From: Drosophila pseudoobscura
Lineage: Eukaryota > Arthropoda > Insecta > Diptera > Drosophilidae
Direction: 5' to 3'
Assembly (NCBI RefSeq): GCF_009870125.1
Contig: NC_046683.1
Location: 56,993,869-57,057,868 of the forward strand
DNA length: 64,000 nt
This document shows, piece after piece, positions 10,097 to 22,761 of this stretch (within the stretch, counting starts at the first letter, position 1; every line of letters begins with the position of its first letter). Made by a program: the position numbers and the translations under genes. The notes beneath the pieces are model-generated. The model was not told where the DNA came from and ran no database searches. It was given only the letters and a program-made list of their open reading frames with translations.

Positions 10097-13000
10097 TTAG
10101 GAGGTCCTGATGACGCCGCCGGCTCCTGGCAGTCCGCTGATGCGACCGGTTAGATAGGAATCCACTTGGCGAGCTGCTTGGCGACCCTCGGTGATGGCCC
10201 AGACGACCAGCGACTGTCCACGCCGGCAGTCTATAAAACAAAAAAAGGTAGAAAATCAAAGAACATCCTTCATTGAGAGTCCCAGAGAACATACCGCCCG
10301 CAGCAAAGACCTTGGCATTGGAGGTACCATACTGTCCATTGGAGGCCTTGATGTTGCCACGCGGATCCAGCTCGAGGCCCAGCTCGGAGGACACTGTCTT
10401 CTCGGGTCCCAGGAAGCCCATGGCCAGGAGTATTAGATCGGCCGCAAAGTACTTCTCAGAGCCGGCCACCTCCTGCATGCGCCACTGGCCCGTCTCCGTC
10501 TTGGTCCACTCGACCTCGACGGTGTTGACGCCCTTGATGTGCCCGTTCTCACCGATAAACTCCTTGGTGGTGGTGCAATACTGACGCGGATCCTTGCCCC
10601 ACTTGAGCTTCACCTCCTCGTGGCCGTAGTCGACGCGGAATACTTTGGGCCACTGGGGCCAGGGATTGTCCTCGGCCCGCTTCAGTGGCGGCTCTGGGAG
10701 AATCTCAAAGCTGGTGATGCTCTTGGCGCCCTGCCGCAGCGATGTGGCAATGCAATCGCAGCCAGTATCGCCACCGCCAATGATGATCACATCCTTGCCG
10801 GCGGCAGAGATTATGTCCTGCTTGCCGCCCAGCTGTTTCTTCTGCTGCGCCTCGAGGAACTCCATGGCAAAGTGGATTCCCTTCAGGTCACGATTGGCCA
10901 GCGGCAGATCACGGGGCCATGTGGATCCAGTGGTTAACAAGACAGCATCGTATCTACAGAGGAAACCATTAAAGATTAGAGGCGGATTCCTATATGTGCT
11001 GTCAGGTGGATCACTTACTCCTTTAGCAGCTGCTCGGCCTTGAGGTCCTTGCCCACATGCACATTGGTGCGGAATTCGATGCCTTCGTCGGCCATGAGGT
11101 CCACGCGACGCTTCACCACCTCCTTGGACAGCTTCATGGTGGGAATGCCATACTGGAGCAGGCCGCCCACACGATCGTTGCGCTCGAAGACGGTCACAAA
11201 GTGTCCCGCCCGATTCAGCTGCTGAGAGGCCGCCAGACCCGAGGGACCGGAGCCCACGATGGCCACCCGCTTGCCGGTGCGCACCTCTGGGATCTCCGCC
11301 TTGATCCAGCCCTGCTCGAAGGCATGATCGATGATGGCGCATTCGATGTTCTTGATCGTCACCGCCGGCTCCGAGATTCCGAGGACACAGGAGCCCTCGC
11401 AGGGAGCCGGGCAGACGCGTCCCGTAAATTCGGGGAAGTTGTTCGTCTGCAGCAGCTGGCGCAGTGCCTCCTGCCACTCGCCATGGAAGATCAGGTCGTT
11501 CCACTTGGGTATGATGTTGCCCAGGGGACAGCCTGTGGAGTTGGACTGACAGAAGGGGACGCCGCACTCCATGCAGCGAGCGGCCTGCACTTTGAGGTTC
11601 TTGCGGACATGCGGGAAGTTATAGACCTCGTTCCAGTCCTTCTGTCGATCGGCGGCATCCCGATACGGTGCCGTCTCCCGCTTGTACTTGACAAAGCCGC
11701 GCGTCTTGTCCAGAACACGATCGGCACGCTTCTGCTCCAGCGCCACATCCTGAATGGCCTCCTCGATGTCCTTGATGTGCGGCTCGTGCTTGCCATTGCC
11801 ATTCTCGATGGCCACCGCTGCCTTCAGGGGCTGCTCCACCGCCTGTTGCTCGGCCATGTCCTGCAGAGCCTTCTGGTATTCGTACGGGAAAACCTTCACG
11901 AACTTTGCCTGCGATGCGGCCCAGTTGTCCAGCAACTCCTTGGCCACCTTGGATCCTGTTTTCTCAATGAAATCCGCCAGCAGTTTCTTCACAATCTGCA
12001 CGTCCTCTGCAATCTCCAGCGGCAGCAGCTCCACACTCTCCGGATTCACCTTGGGCTTGAAGGAGCCATCAATATCATAGACATAGGCAATGCCACCCGA
12101 CATGCCAGCCGCAAAGTTGCGTCCGGTGAGGCCCAAGATCACCACGAGTCCACCAGTCATGTACTCGCATCCATGGTCGCCCACACCCTCGACGACGGCG
12201 GTGACGCCCGAATTTCGTACACAGAAACGCTCGGCGGCAATGCCACGGAAGAATGCTGTGCCCTCGGTGGCGCCATAGAGGCATACATTGCCCACAATCA
12301 CATTCAAGTGGGACTCAAAGGTGGCCGTGTCCTGGGGGGAGATGACCACATTGCCACCGCACAGCCCCTTGCCCACATAATCGTTGGCATCGCCCTTCAG
12401 GGTCACATTCACGCCGCGAGCGAGGAAGGCGCAGAAGCTCTGGCCAGCGGAGCCCTCGAGGAAGATGTCAATGCTCTTGCCAGCTGGCAAGCCAGCTTCA
12501 CCATATTTGCTAAAAATGAAGGGAAAAACAAGTGTTAGGATTATCCAAGATCTAGTCAAGGGATCTAAGATGTACCCACCAAGCAATATGATAGCTGAGA
12601 GTGGAGCCAAATGCGCGAGCTTCGTTGTGGATGCGCATCTTGACGGTGACGTTGTCATCGGATCCATTGAAGATCTGCTGCGCCTTGGCAATCAGTTCGT
12701 TGTCCATGCGTTTCTCCAGCTGGAAATCCTGCTTCACAGAGCCACCCACAATGTTGGTGCCTGGACGGAGCTGCAGCGCAGGCTGCAAGAGCAGCTTTAG
12801 ATCCAAATTACTGGCCTTGGCATCCCGCTGACTAGCCATACGCAACAGATCTGTACGTCCAATCAGATCTTGGAACTTGCTTATGCCCAAATTGGCCATG
12901 ATTTTGCGAATCTACGAAAGAGAAAGATTAGCCTTCTATGGGAGGGGATTCCGCAATCCGTGAGCTTACATCTTCTGCCAGCATAAAGAAAAAGTTGATG

Positions 13001-16000
13001 ACATGTTCGGGTTTGCCAGTGAATTTCTTGCGCAGCTCTGGATCTTGTGTGGCAATGCCCACGGGGCAGGTATTCAAATGACATTTACGCATCATGGTGC
13101 AACCTTTGGGGAAATGTAGATTCGATAGATTAGTCTCTTGTTGGGGATTGGTGGATTTAGATCCTTCCGTTCTACTCACCCATCACAATCAAAGGCGCTG
13201 TGCTGAAGCCGAATTCATCAGCACCTAGAAGGGCGGCCACGACCACATCAAAGCCTGTGCGCAGCTGTCCATCCGCTTGGACAATCACACTGCAGAAGGA
13301 GCAGCAGCAGCAGCAACAGCAGAAGGATCACAGGAAGGAGTCCAGACCAGACCGTTTGAGAGTAGGGAAGACACGACATAAAAAGGAACGCAATGTTAGC
13401 AAACAAAACAGCGCAAGTTTTAATTTAATGAGAAGAAATTACGAATGGAGCACACAGCGACGATCGTGACACGAAGTGAGCGATTGAGCGAACGAGTGAG
13501 TGAGTGAGTGAGTGAATTGGAACGCATTGGATCGTATATTTCTTTCAACGAACGATTTCCAGCGAAAAACCAGCAAAAGAGACTCAAGAGGATCAAAATA
13601 AAGGCTTTCCGTCAATCTATCGCCAGGAGCTTCTTCTTCAGATCAATATCCATTTCAATAATTAAAAGATCAACATACATACATCTCTCAGCGTTTTCTT
13701 TTTCTCTTTTTTTGGTTGCCATTTCTCTTTGGATTTGCTTAGAGTTCAATCTATCTTTTCCGTTTACTGGAGTGTTTCTGTTTTCTATCAATGATTCGTG
13801 TACTCCTCATCGCCCACATTTGACGAGGAATCAATCGATCATTAGATCACATATACTCGTTCGTACATATCGGATATCTCTCTCTCTCTCTTTCTTGCTT
13901 TCTCTTCGTAAAGAGCATGTGCTCTGATTCTGATTACGCTGTTTCCAACGCTGTCATCGCTGGGGGGATAACCACCAAACCAGGCACACTTTCAGTAATG
14001 GGTTTTGTTTCATGATTAGTAGAATAGCAACAGAGGGAGAGCGGCGGGAGGGGATCACTAGAGATCTGCTCGGTAGCCAGCTCTCCTGGTCGATGACTTA
14101 CCGTGATCGTAGATTATTCAAAACCAGAACTTGATGAGTCTCTGCAATGCCCAGTTCCCAGGGCATGCCTGCATTCTTAATGCCCGTCCAGGAGCTGGCA
14201 CCAGTGCCGCCATCGTGGCCAGAGATTACAATATGTTCGGCTTTGCCCTAAAATACAAGAAAGATATAGAAGAGATCTCTTCCAGCAGTGGGGCTACAAC
14301 TCACTTTGGCAACTCCCGACGCCACCACGCCCACGCCCACCTCCGATACGAGCTTCACGCTGATTCTGGCATTCGGATTGGAACACTTTAGATCGTAGAT
14401 CAACTCGGCCAGATCCTCAATCGAATAGATGTCGTGGTGGGGCGGTGGAGAGATCAAGCCCACTCCTGGCACCGATTTACGGGTCTTGGCTATATCTTTG
14501 GTCACCTTATAGCCAGGCAGCTCTCCGCCCTCGCCGGGCTTGGCGCCTTGGGCCATTTTGATCTGCAGATCATCGGCATTTGCCAGATACGAGGCGGTCA
14601 CACCAAAGCGTCCCGATGCCACCTGCTTGATGGCCGAACGGCGGCTATGATTGGGATCCTGGTCTGCAGGTTAATCGGAGGGAAAGATTAGCTCTGCTTC
14701 AGGGCAATGACACCCCGAAAATACTTACTCAAATAACGATCAGAGTCTTCGCCGCCCTCGCCCGTGTTGCTCTTGCCACCTATGCGATTCATGGTGACGG
14801 CCAGGGTCTGATGGGCCTCCAGAGAGATGCTGCCAAAGCTCATGGCACCAGTGGCAAAGCTAAAAAGGAATACACCATTGATTTCTGCTCTAAGAGTTAT
14901 TCCCTATCCCCTTCCTACCGCTTCACAATCTCGCTGGCGGGCTCCACTTCCGACAAATCAATCTTCTGGCGATCGCTGACGAACTCAAGCTGACCGCGCA
15001 GGGCGCACTTCTTCACGCTGTCCAGGGTGGTCTTCTTGAAGGCCTCAAAGGCATCCAGATTCTTGCTGACAGCCGCCTCCTGGAGGCTTCCGATGGACGA
15101 GGGCTCATTGATGTGCGCCTCGCCGCCATGGCGCCAGTGGTAGTGTCCGGGATTACGCAGGATCCGTGTGTCCGGCGAGATCTTGCAGTACGTCAGCTGA
15201 TAGCGTTCGAGTCCCTCCTTGGCGAGGATCTCAAGGGTGACGCCACCGATGCGGGACTGAGTGCCGCGGAAGCATTTGGCCACCAGATCGATGCCCAAGC
15301 CCACGGCCTCAAAGATCTGGGCGCTCTTGTACGATTGCAGTGTGCTGATGCCCATTTTGGCCATGACCTTGGCGATGCCCGTGTCGATGGCCTGGGCATA
15401 GGCCGCGTAGATCTGTTTGTCCGTGACCTCGTGCCCGATGACTCCATCATCGCGCAGAGCCTGCGCCAGCTCAAAGGCCAAATAGGGGCAAATGGCATCG
15501 GCGCCGTAGCCGAGGAGCACGCAAATGTGATGCACCTCACGGGCCTCCGCTGTCTCCACTATAATGCCGACCTTCATGCGCTGCAGCGTCTCAATCAGAT
15601 GATGGTGCAGTGCCCCCAGAGCGAGCAGAGCCGAGACGGCAGTCATGCCGTTGGAGCCGGCATTTCGATCGGAGATCACGATCAATTGGTAGCCCGCTTG
15701 GGCGGCATTGTAGCCCTCGCGACAGACGCGCTCGATGCACTCGAGGTACCCCGGGACGCCGTCGCTGAACTGGAATGTAATGTCCAGGACCTTGGTCTTC
15801 CAGCCGCGATGCGTGTTCCGCTTCAGGAGCTGGGTGTCTGGAATGCTCAGTATGGGATTGGTTAGCCAAATGCGATGCACCTGCTGGGCGGAGGGCTGCA
15901 GGAGATTGGCCTCCGGCCCCAGGGGGCACTGCATGGACATGACCACCTTCTCGCGGAATGGATCGATCGGGGGATTGGTCACTTGGGCGAACAACTGCTT

Positions 16001-16092
16001 GAAGTATTCATAGGCCACGGGCTGGAAGTTGGAGAGACAGGCCAGTGGGGAATCATTGCCCATAGAGCCAAGAGCCTCCTTTCTGTATACAC

Positions 16093-16126
<34 letters not shown>

Positions 16127-19100
16127 AAGAGGGTTTAGATGTGGAAAAAGTGGTTATATCCTTTACTTACTTGTTCTTAAACATGGGAATCAGTAGCATG
16201 TTCACCGTCTCTGTGGTGTAGCCGAAAAGCGACAGCCGTGGATCGAAGATCCCACGCTGGGAAGCAGGCAACAAGGAGAGATCCTCCACTGGAAGAGCAT
16301 TCAACATATTGGCATTGCGTATCTCGTCCAAAGTGATCTATTTTCGAAGGAAGGAAATCGAATTAGAGTTGGGTCTTAGGAGTCCTCTTAGGCGCATGCA
16401 TGGAATGAAAATCAACGACTATAAAATTTCCAAGAAAACAAAACTAGAAAGAATCTTAGGCATTGCGTACAAAATCCATGAAGTATTCAAGTACTTCGCA
16501 CGCAATGTGCAGCAGACTTTATCGATTTTTCGAGACGTTCAATAAAACGCAATATACAATAGATTTCATCGTTTTTTTTTTATTTTCTACACGGGATTTA
16601 CATTCGATTTGATCGTTTTTTCCTTCGTTTCTTCGCAATGCAGAAAGAAACGATGAAATCTTCTGCAAGTAGCGTGTGAAATACCCTGAATGTATCATAA
16701 ATCATAAGTAGAAAAGAGTTCTGCAATCGTTGTATTCATTATTTGGTATTCATTATTTGTTCTTGGTATATTTTATAGTCCTGTGATCGAAAACTCAAAC
16801 AACGAGAAAGCAACAGAGCAACAAAATCAACGAAAAGTCCTAAGGACAACAACTACGGGCACTAGGACCAAGGGGCAAACACCATTTGTGGACTCACCAT
16901 CTGCGTTAGTATTAGTCCCCACCACACAAATACATTTAACATTTGTAAGTAGATTTTGGGGGAGGATTGAATATTCGTTGATATTCATTCATTGATATTT
17001 CATATTCACATTGAAAGCGTGAGAGAGAAATGAGGACAAATTTAGACAAAATACAATTTTAGATGAGCCGAAAGTTTCGTGTGTCGTGTCTGGGCGATGT
17101 TTGTGTCGTCTGGAGATGATTAGTGGGAGGAGGAGTGCATGGGAGGAGAGGTGGATTGGATAGTCTACCCTGTTTGCGTGTGTGTGTGGCCGTGTGGCCC
17201 TCACTCACCTTCTGCTGCAGCCATTCGGAGTGGGGACGCGACTTGGAGATGTGCTGCTTCAGTTCAATGTCCTGGATGAGCTTCTTCTCCTTGGTGTCCA
17301 CCAGCAGCATGCGGCCGGGCTTGAGTCGGCTCTTCAGCGTCACCTGCGAGGGATCCACATCGTAGACGCCCACCTCAGAGGCCATCACGAGGACGTTCTC
17401 TTTGGTCACATAGAAGCGCGACGGACGCAGCCCGTTCCTGTCCAGCACGGCGCCAATGTAGCGGCCATCGGTGAAGCTGATGAGAGCGGGTCCATCCCAG
17501 GGCTCCATCACACAGGCGGCCCACTGGTAGAAGTCACGCTTCTCCTGCGGCATCGTCTTGTCGTTCTGCCACGCCTCTGGGACCATGGTCATCACGGACT
17601 CTGGCAGCGATCTATCGCTGGCCATCGTAATGAACTCCAGGACACAGTCAAAGGAGCCCGAGTCCGAGAGATTGGGCTCCACCACCGGATAGAGTTTCTT
17701 CAGCTGTTCCCCGAACGCCTCCGACTCCATCACACCCTCGCGGGCCTTCATCAGATTCACGTTGCCGCGCAGCGTGTTGATCTCCCCGTTGTGGGCCAGC
17801 ACCCTCAGCGGATGGGCACGCTCCCAGCTGGGAAAAGTGTTGGTGGAGAAGCGCGTGTGCACCAGCGCCAGATAGGTCTCGAACTCGGGATTCTTGAGGT
17901 CAGTGTAGTAGTCCCACAGCTGATCCGAGGTGAACAGACCCTTGTAGACCACCGTGCGATCCGACAGCGAACAAATGTAGAAGCGTCTGCCCTGCTTGGC
18001 CAGCTCATGACTGGCCCGCTTCCTCAGGACAAACACCTTGCGCTGGAAGTCCTTCTCATCACTGCCCTCGGGACGACGGACGAAAACCTGCCGCGACAGT
18101 GGCTCCGATTTGCGTGCCACCACGCCAATGGCCTGCTGACTGGACGGCACCGTGCGCCAGGCAATCACCTCCAGACCCAGGCTCTGGGCCAAGTCATTGA
18201 ACTCCTTTTCGGCAGCCGAATGCTGGGCCTCGTCCAAGTAGAAAATACCCGTGGCATAGTCCCCAAGATCGGGCAGTGTTATGCCCTCCTTGGACCTGAA
18301 AATGAGCCAGAGGAAAATGTGTTCGCAATTAAGGGGTAGAAATGATTTTGATTGTAGTGTCGCTTCATGCGCCATAAAAGTGCACCCCAGAGTCAGATTT
18401 CCATTTTCCATTCGTGTAATTGAATCTGAGGCGCTTTCGTTCAGTCGTTCAGTCGTCGTTCGTCGTTCCATTCATCGCGCCATATGCCACCAATACCTGA
18501 TGCAATCCATTGAGTTTTAAGTGACGATCATCTCAGCATCATTAGCTGTCAGTCAGTCAGTCAGCCCGTCCGTCTGCCAGTCCCCTGCCCACCACCTGTT
18601 TGTCATTCAGAGACATGCATTCTATAGACTTAAAGATCGCGTTTACGTATATGTATGTAGACCCCGATAGACAGACGGGGCTTCGATTCGATCTCGTTCT
18701 TATTACGTCGCAGCATTCAGAATCAGCCGGAGCTCCTCTCTCTTGGGGGGGGGGGAGCGAGATAGGAGAACATTTAGACGCAGCAACTCTTCCAGCGGAT
18801 GCGGTGGAGGGGAGAACATGCCGCTTATAATTTCACAATTTCACAATTAGTCTGCCTGCGTTCCTTGAACTTGAAATTCAAACCAAATCTCATATCACTT
18901 AACACGTGCCCGTCTGTAGGGAATTGCGTGCCCCGAAAACCCCTCTCAGAGTCTCCGAATACCCTAGAATGATCGCTAATTAAACTAGATTTATGGCCTG
19001 TCGTGCGACATTACGCGATTTAATCGACTGGACACATAATAATCTATATATATGTATGTATGTATGTACATATGTATGTTCTGACAGCTGTATCACTAAT

Positions 19101-21365
19101 TTAATGGCAAATAGTTGCGAATTTGTTCAATAGATTAGCACATTTGTAAATCATTCGGACAGTGTCATATTTATTAGGAGGGGTTATGGAGCGACGCGAC
19201 GCGACTCAATTCAATCCAGCTTGGATATAGATTTTTGCAAAAGGTGTTTGCTGTACTTAGGATGGTTAAGAAGTTAAAAACAGGTTGGATATTTAATTTT
19301 ATGAATGAATAATGACCAATTTAAATTACCTTCCTAAATGTGTACATATTTGTATGTATTTGTATGTACCTTCAATTAGATTAACCTCTATGCAAATTAC
19401 CCGTATAATGATCTGCTGAAATTCACAAATTGCTTATAGAACCCCCGTCCCCTCTCACTCTCTCTCTCTCTCTCATTACTATGCACAACATCTCCTCCAC
19501 TCGTATAAGTGGTTCGGGGACCATGTTGTACTTTTCCATTGCTTGCCTCCAAATAATATAATAAAATATAATAGTTTAATGGAATAATTTGACAGAAGTA
19601 ATGGCCTCTGGACTCTCCCCTCCCCTCACACACCCACAACTGTTGTATTGCCTAGAAAACATTATATCCAAAATATTGCGGACACATCAATGTACACACA
19701 TATATAGTAGGGTTATATACCGACATATGTATATGTAGATGCCGGATTCTGGGCAATGCGTGACGAAAACACAAACCGTGCCAAAAATGCTGACAAAATA
19801 AACAGAAATCAGAAAACAGAATGTACATCGGATGAGAGAGGGAGCAGAGAGCAGATGTATGTATGACTGCTGTATGTATATACATATATCTCATACATGA
19901 CCATGGTTGGGTCTCGGTCTCTGTTTTCTGTGGGTCCATTGGGGGGGAACCACATCGTTTCAGCAAACTATTTTTGACGTGCTCGACTGCCGACTGCCGA
20001 CTGTCGACTGATGCTGTCTGTCTGTCCGTTACAGTACTATCGAAAGCCAATGTACCCGTAAAGAAATGGAAATATTCAAGGGAAAGATAAAGGGGAAGCT
20101 TGTATGCCCTTCATTGAGTGTAATTCTTGGGAATCCGAGAGTTCTATAAATTCAGTAGCTGAAGGCAGTCATAAGTCACATAAAACTGTCATGTGTGGAC
20201 TCTTTCATAAGCCTCCAATAAATGGTTGCATTCTGTCGGTAGAATTCCATACTATTTCTAGCCATAATCCTGCATTAGAGGTAATAAAAGATAGAATAGG
20301 GAGCAGTAATTGCGGCATAAAGATAAGATCAACCCAGGATTAAGTCTCAACAATGGAAAAATGTAACCCTACGATAAGACCTACATAAAATGCCATTTCC
20401 ATTGCGCACACGTCACTCGACCCCAAGATACCAGGTAATACTTTTTAAATCTGTGGCACTAGAGGGCGCTAGCCCAAAGCAAATGAATACTTTTCTTCCT
20501 ATTTTGTAGGTCAGTTCTATCCGAACCCCAAAAATCACTGATATACCCTTGTCTATGAAGAGTATTACCTGTGACAGACGGCGGCAAGTGACATGAGAGA
20601 GAGAGAGGGAGAGAGAGAGGGAGGGGAAGAGAGAGACAGCTTTGAGCTATTTTCGTATTTCGCGCACGAGATCGCAGCGATATCGTGTAAGCCATTCATC
20701 AATGGCAATCAGGCGGCGCCATAGATGAACAAACCGGCATATATGTATGTATGTATGTATACATATGTATGTATTCTATACTAAATACTGCATGCATACT
20801 GTATAAATGGTAGGTGCTATATGGAACTTACAAAGCCTTGGCATAGAGTCCATGGGGAATGGAGGCCAAGACGCCAGCACCGTCGCCAGTGTCATTGTCG
20901 CAGGCGCAGGCCCCACGATGATTCATCCGTTCTGAGAGGGTCTGGGCATCACGTAGAATCTGAGGATCGTACAAAATCGGAGAACAATTAGAGATGGTGG
21001 ATGGTCCTTGTCCGGGGGGGGGTCTGTCGACTGCTGCCCACCTTGTGAGAGCGTTTGCCATCGATGGCCACAATGAAGCCAACGCCGCAGGCCTCGTGCT
21101 CGTTCTGGGGATCGTAGAGTCCCTGTTTGCCAGGTGCCTCCCAGGGCATCTGCTCCAGCGGGACATCCTCCTGCTCCTGCTCGTGCTCCTGACCTTCGCT
21201 CAAATACACTTCATTCGATTGTTCGTTGGTGCGCGACGCGTGAGTGTTGCTGCCACTGCCACTACCAGCGGACACGGCAACAGAGTTCTCGATGGTGGTA
21301 CCGATGGATGTTTCAACAGAGGATTCACATTCAAATTCGCAATTGTCAGTGGTTATTGGTGCCAT
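10097..21365 (-). CDS. CG9674: Fused NAD(P)H-dependent glutamate synthase (GOGAT)
   Basis: Fourteen coding exons, 5' to 3': 21365-21042, 20959-20832, 18295-17209, 16337-16171, 16082-14919, 14859-14729, 14663-14305, 14247-14102, 13289-13180, 13103-12970, 12911-12580, 12509-11019, 10953-10295, 10230-10097. They total 6366 bases, or 2121 residues, with frame kept at every junction. The enzyme makes two glutamates from 2-oxoglutarate, glutamine and NAD(P)H. An acidic leader of ~92 residues precedes [10 protein letters not shown]; Cys93 should be the class II amidotransferase nucleophile freed by processing. The FMN domain is followed by the 3Fe-4S motif C1207-x5-C1213-x4-C1218. The beta-type half has 4Fe-4S cysteines ([10 protein letters not shown], about residue 1670, and CPAPCEGSC). 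It also has an FAD loop VGSGPSG (~1780) and an NAD(P)H loop IIIGGGDTG (~1917). Every expected motif is present. At the exon 11/12 junction I chose TG/GTGGGT, which gives HIACKYGEA. Exon calls were made by eye. Confidence 0.94.
13484..13516. repeat. (TGAG)n microsatellite in a glutamate synthase intron
   Basis: Several TGAG units lie in intron 8 (13290-14101, about 0.8 kb) of the glutamate synthase gene. The rest of that intron is AT-rich without an open frame of note. Confidence 0.8.
16093..16130. repeat. GA tract nearly filling a short intron
   Basis: The glutamate synthase intron between exons 4 and 5 is only 88 bases (16083-16170), and about 38 of them are (GA)n. On the coding strand this reads as a (CT)n polypyrimidine tract directly before the acceptor at 16083. 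A microsatellite thus apparently supplies the splice signal. Confidence 0.8.
16338..17208. other. Glutamate synthase intron 3
   Basis: An 871-base intron between exons 3 and 4, AT-rich with no coding potential. It contains two inverted-repeat structures. One is an imperfect hairpin at 16461-16507 (cattgcgt with acgcaatg, and GAAGTA with TACTTC inside). The other is a pair gatttcatcgttt / aaacgatgaaatc, near 16563 and 16648, enclosing a small tcgtttctt / aagaaacga stem. Confidence 0.7.
18296..20831. other. Glutamate synthase intron 2 (2.5 kb)
   Basis: The largest intron within the coding part of the gene. It contains a G run near 18,746, TATG microsatellites (19,045-19,080; 20,740-20,775), (TC)n at 19456-19474 and GA-rich DNA at 20595-20638. 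A CTCF-like site lies at 20456-20469. I see no nested coding exon. Confidence 0.65.
20456..20469 (+). promoter_or_regulatory. CTCF-like binding site
   Basis: GCACTAGAGGGCGC matches the CTCF consensus CCASYAGRKGGCRS at 13 of 14 positions; only the first base differs. It lies in intron 2 of glutamate synthase. Binding is inferred from sequence alone. Confidence 0.45.
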
Positions 21366-22736
21366 TATACGATTATATACCCTTTGCACTTGCTAAAAAT
21401 TCTTCTTGCTTGTCGCTTGGCGTTTAATTATTACTATTATTATTATTATTATTTTTATTTATTGTTTTGGTTTAAGATAGTTTCGTGTTTATTTCACAGT
21501 TAGAGAACAAACAGTTATTTCTGTTTTTTTGCTGTAAAAAAAAGAGAAAAAAATGTTGTTTAATGATGTTTTCTTTTTTTTTTTTGCCGCCGCCGCCGCT
21601 GCTGGTGTTGCACTTTTTGCGCGTTCTCGTCTCCCTTTTGCACTATTTTCGCACACACACACACACACACAAACACAGAGATTCTTGTTCTGTTGTAGTC
21701 TTTTTTTCTTGCCTCAAAGTTTTGTAAGTTTTTGACTTTTTCGCGCAAGACGCTTTCTGGGGGGGCACACGCGACACTGACGGCTGCTCACAAGCGAATG
21801 AAACGGGGAGCGAGCAGCAGCGCCCCAACGAACCCCCATCTCAGATCAGTGCAAGGTGCATGCGCTGTGGGGTGAGGCAATTTAAAGAACGCGCGACAAG
21901 GAAAGAGTGCAAAATGAAGAGAGAGAGATGACTCCACTCTCACGCACAGCTCTGATTCAGTGCAGATGTACTTGCTCTCCGCCAAGTCCGCTACGCAAAG
22001 AGAGCGCAAGGCAGAAGAGAGAGTGGGGGAGTGGTCCTGGCAGGCAGCGCTCTCCCAATAGACACTCCAATGTATGTGCATTTGTGGCGGAGAGCGCCTT
22101 GCCAGCATTACCTCACCCTGCAACAACACACACCTTGATCGCTCTCTCCTACGGTTGTTCCAGCTCTTGCTGTATTCGTTCCTCTTCCTCTGACGCTGGC
22201 CTAAGAAATCAAAGCATGATTTAATTTCCAATCGGTTGCATGTAATGCAATTCTTATCACAAAAATATTTATTTTCCACTAAAACACAATCTACCACTCG
22301 AACCCTTTCTCTCTCTCTCTGTCTCTGTCCCTCTAAGAGGCACTCCACCTGAAAGGCTTAGCTAAATTGCTTCCTAAATAGACAGTTCGACGATCGGTCT
22401 TTACAATTGATTGACAGATTGATTAAACAATCGATTGCCCCTCCAGAGGAGAGGGGTGAGACCTTGAAATGCTCTCGACAACGTAATGAGAAAAATCGTT
22501 CGATATTTACATGGCGGTTTTATCGAGCAAGGAACGAAGGGAGCCACTGACTGCCGCAATCGCTGAACGTTCTACGTTATCAAATTTCAATTGCAGTTGT
22601 GGAAATATTTGTCATATTTGTATATTATTGTAGGGAATACATATCGAATGGCGTCACAGAACGACGAGTCGTTATAAACAAATTCCCTTCCCTCGATCGT
22701 ATGCTTTAAAATGCGATTTACAATATGCATACGAGT

Positions 22737-22761
22737 ACAACAACAACAACAACAACAACAA
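22737..22761. repeat. (CAA)n microsatellite
   Basis: About eight uninterrupted CAA units in non-coding DNA upstream of the glutamate synthase coding start. Confidence 0.9.

Noticed and set aside
11057..12538. 493-residue plus-strand open frame
   Set aside because: It lies exactly antisense to exon 12 of glutamate synthase, whose minus-strand frame carries recognisable catalytic motifs. High GC at third positions keeps the opposite strand open.
15113..15865. 250-residue plus-strand open frame
   Set aside because: Antisense to glutamate synthase exon 5; same reasoning.
17182..18339. 385-residue plus-strand open frame
   Set aside because: Antisense shadow of glutamate synthase exon 3; no recognisable domain and rich in His/Leu/Gly as expected of a complement.
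10097..21365. Possible frameshift or pseudogene status of glutamate synthase
   Set aside because: Several separate ORF pieces suggested breaks, but all are explained by introns. The joined exons sum to exactly 2122 codons including the stop.
21366..21389. Eight-residue N-terminal extension of glutamate synthase (QRVYNRI...)
   Set aside because: It begins at GTG, not ATG, and lies between the acceptor at 21393 and the first real ATG at 21365.
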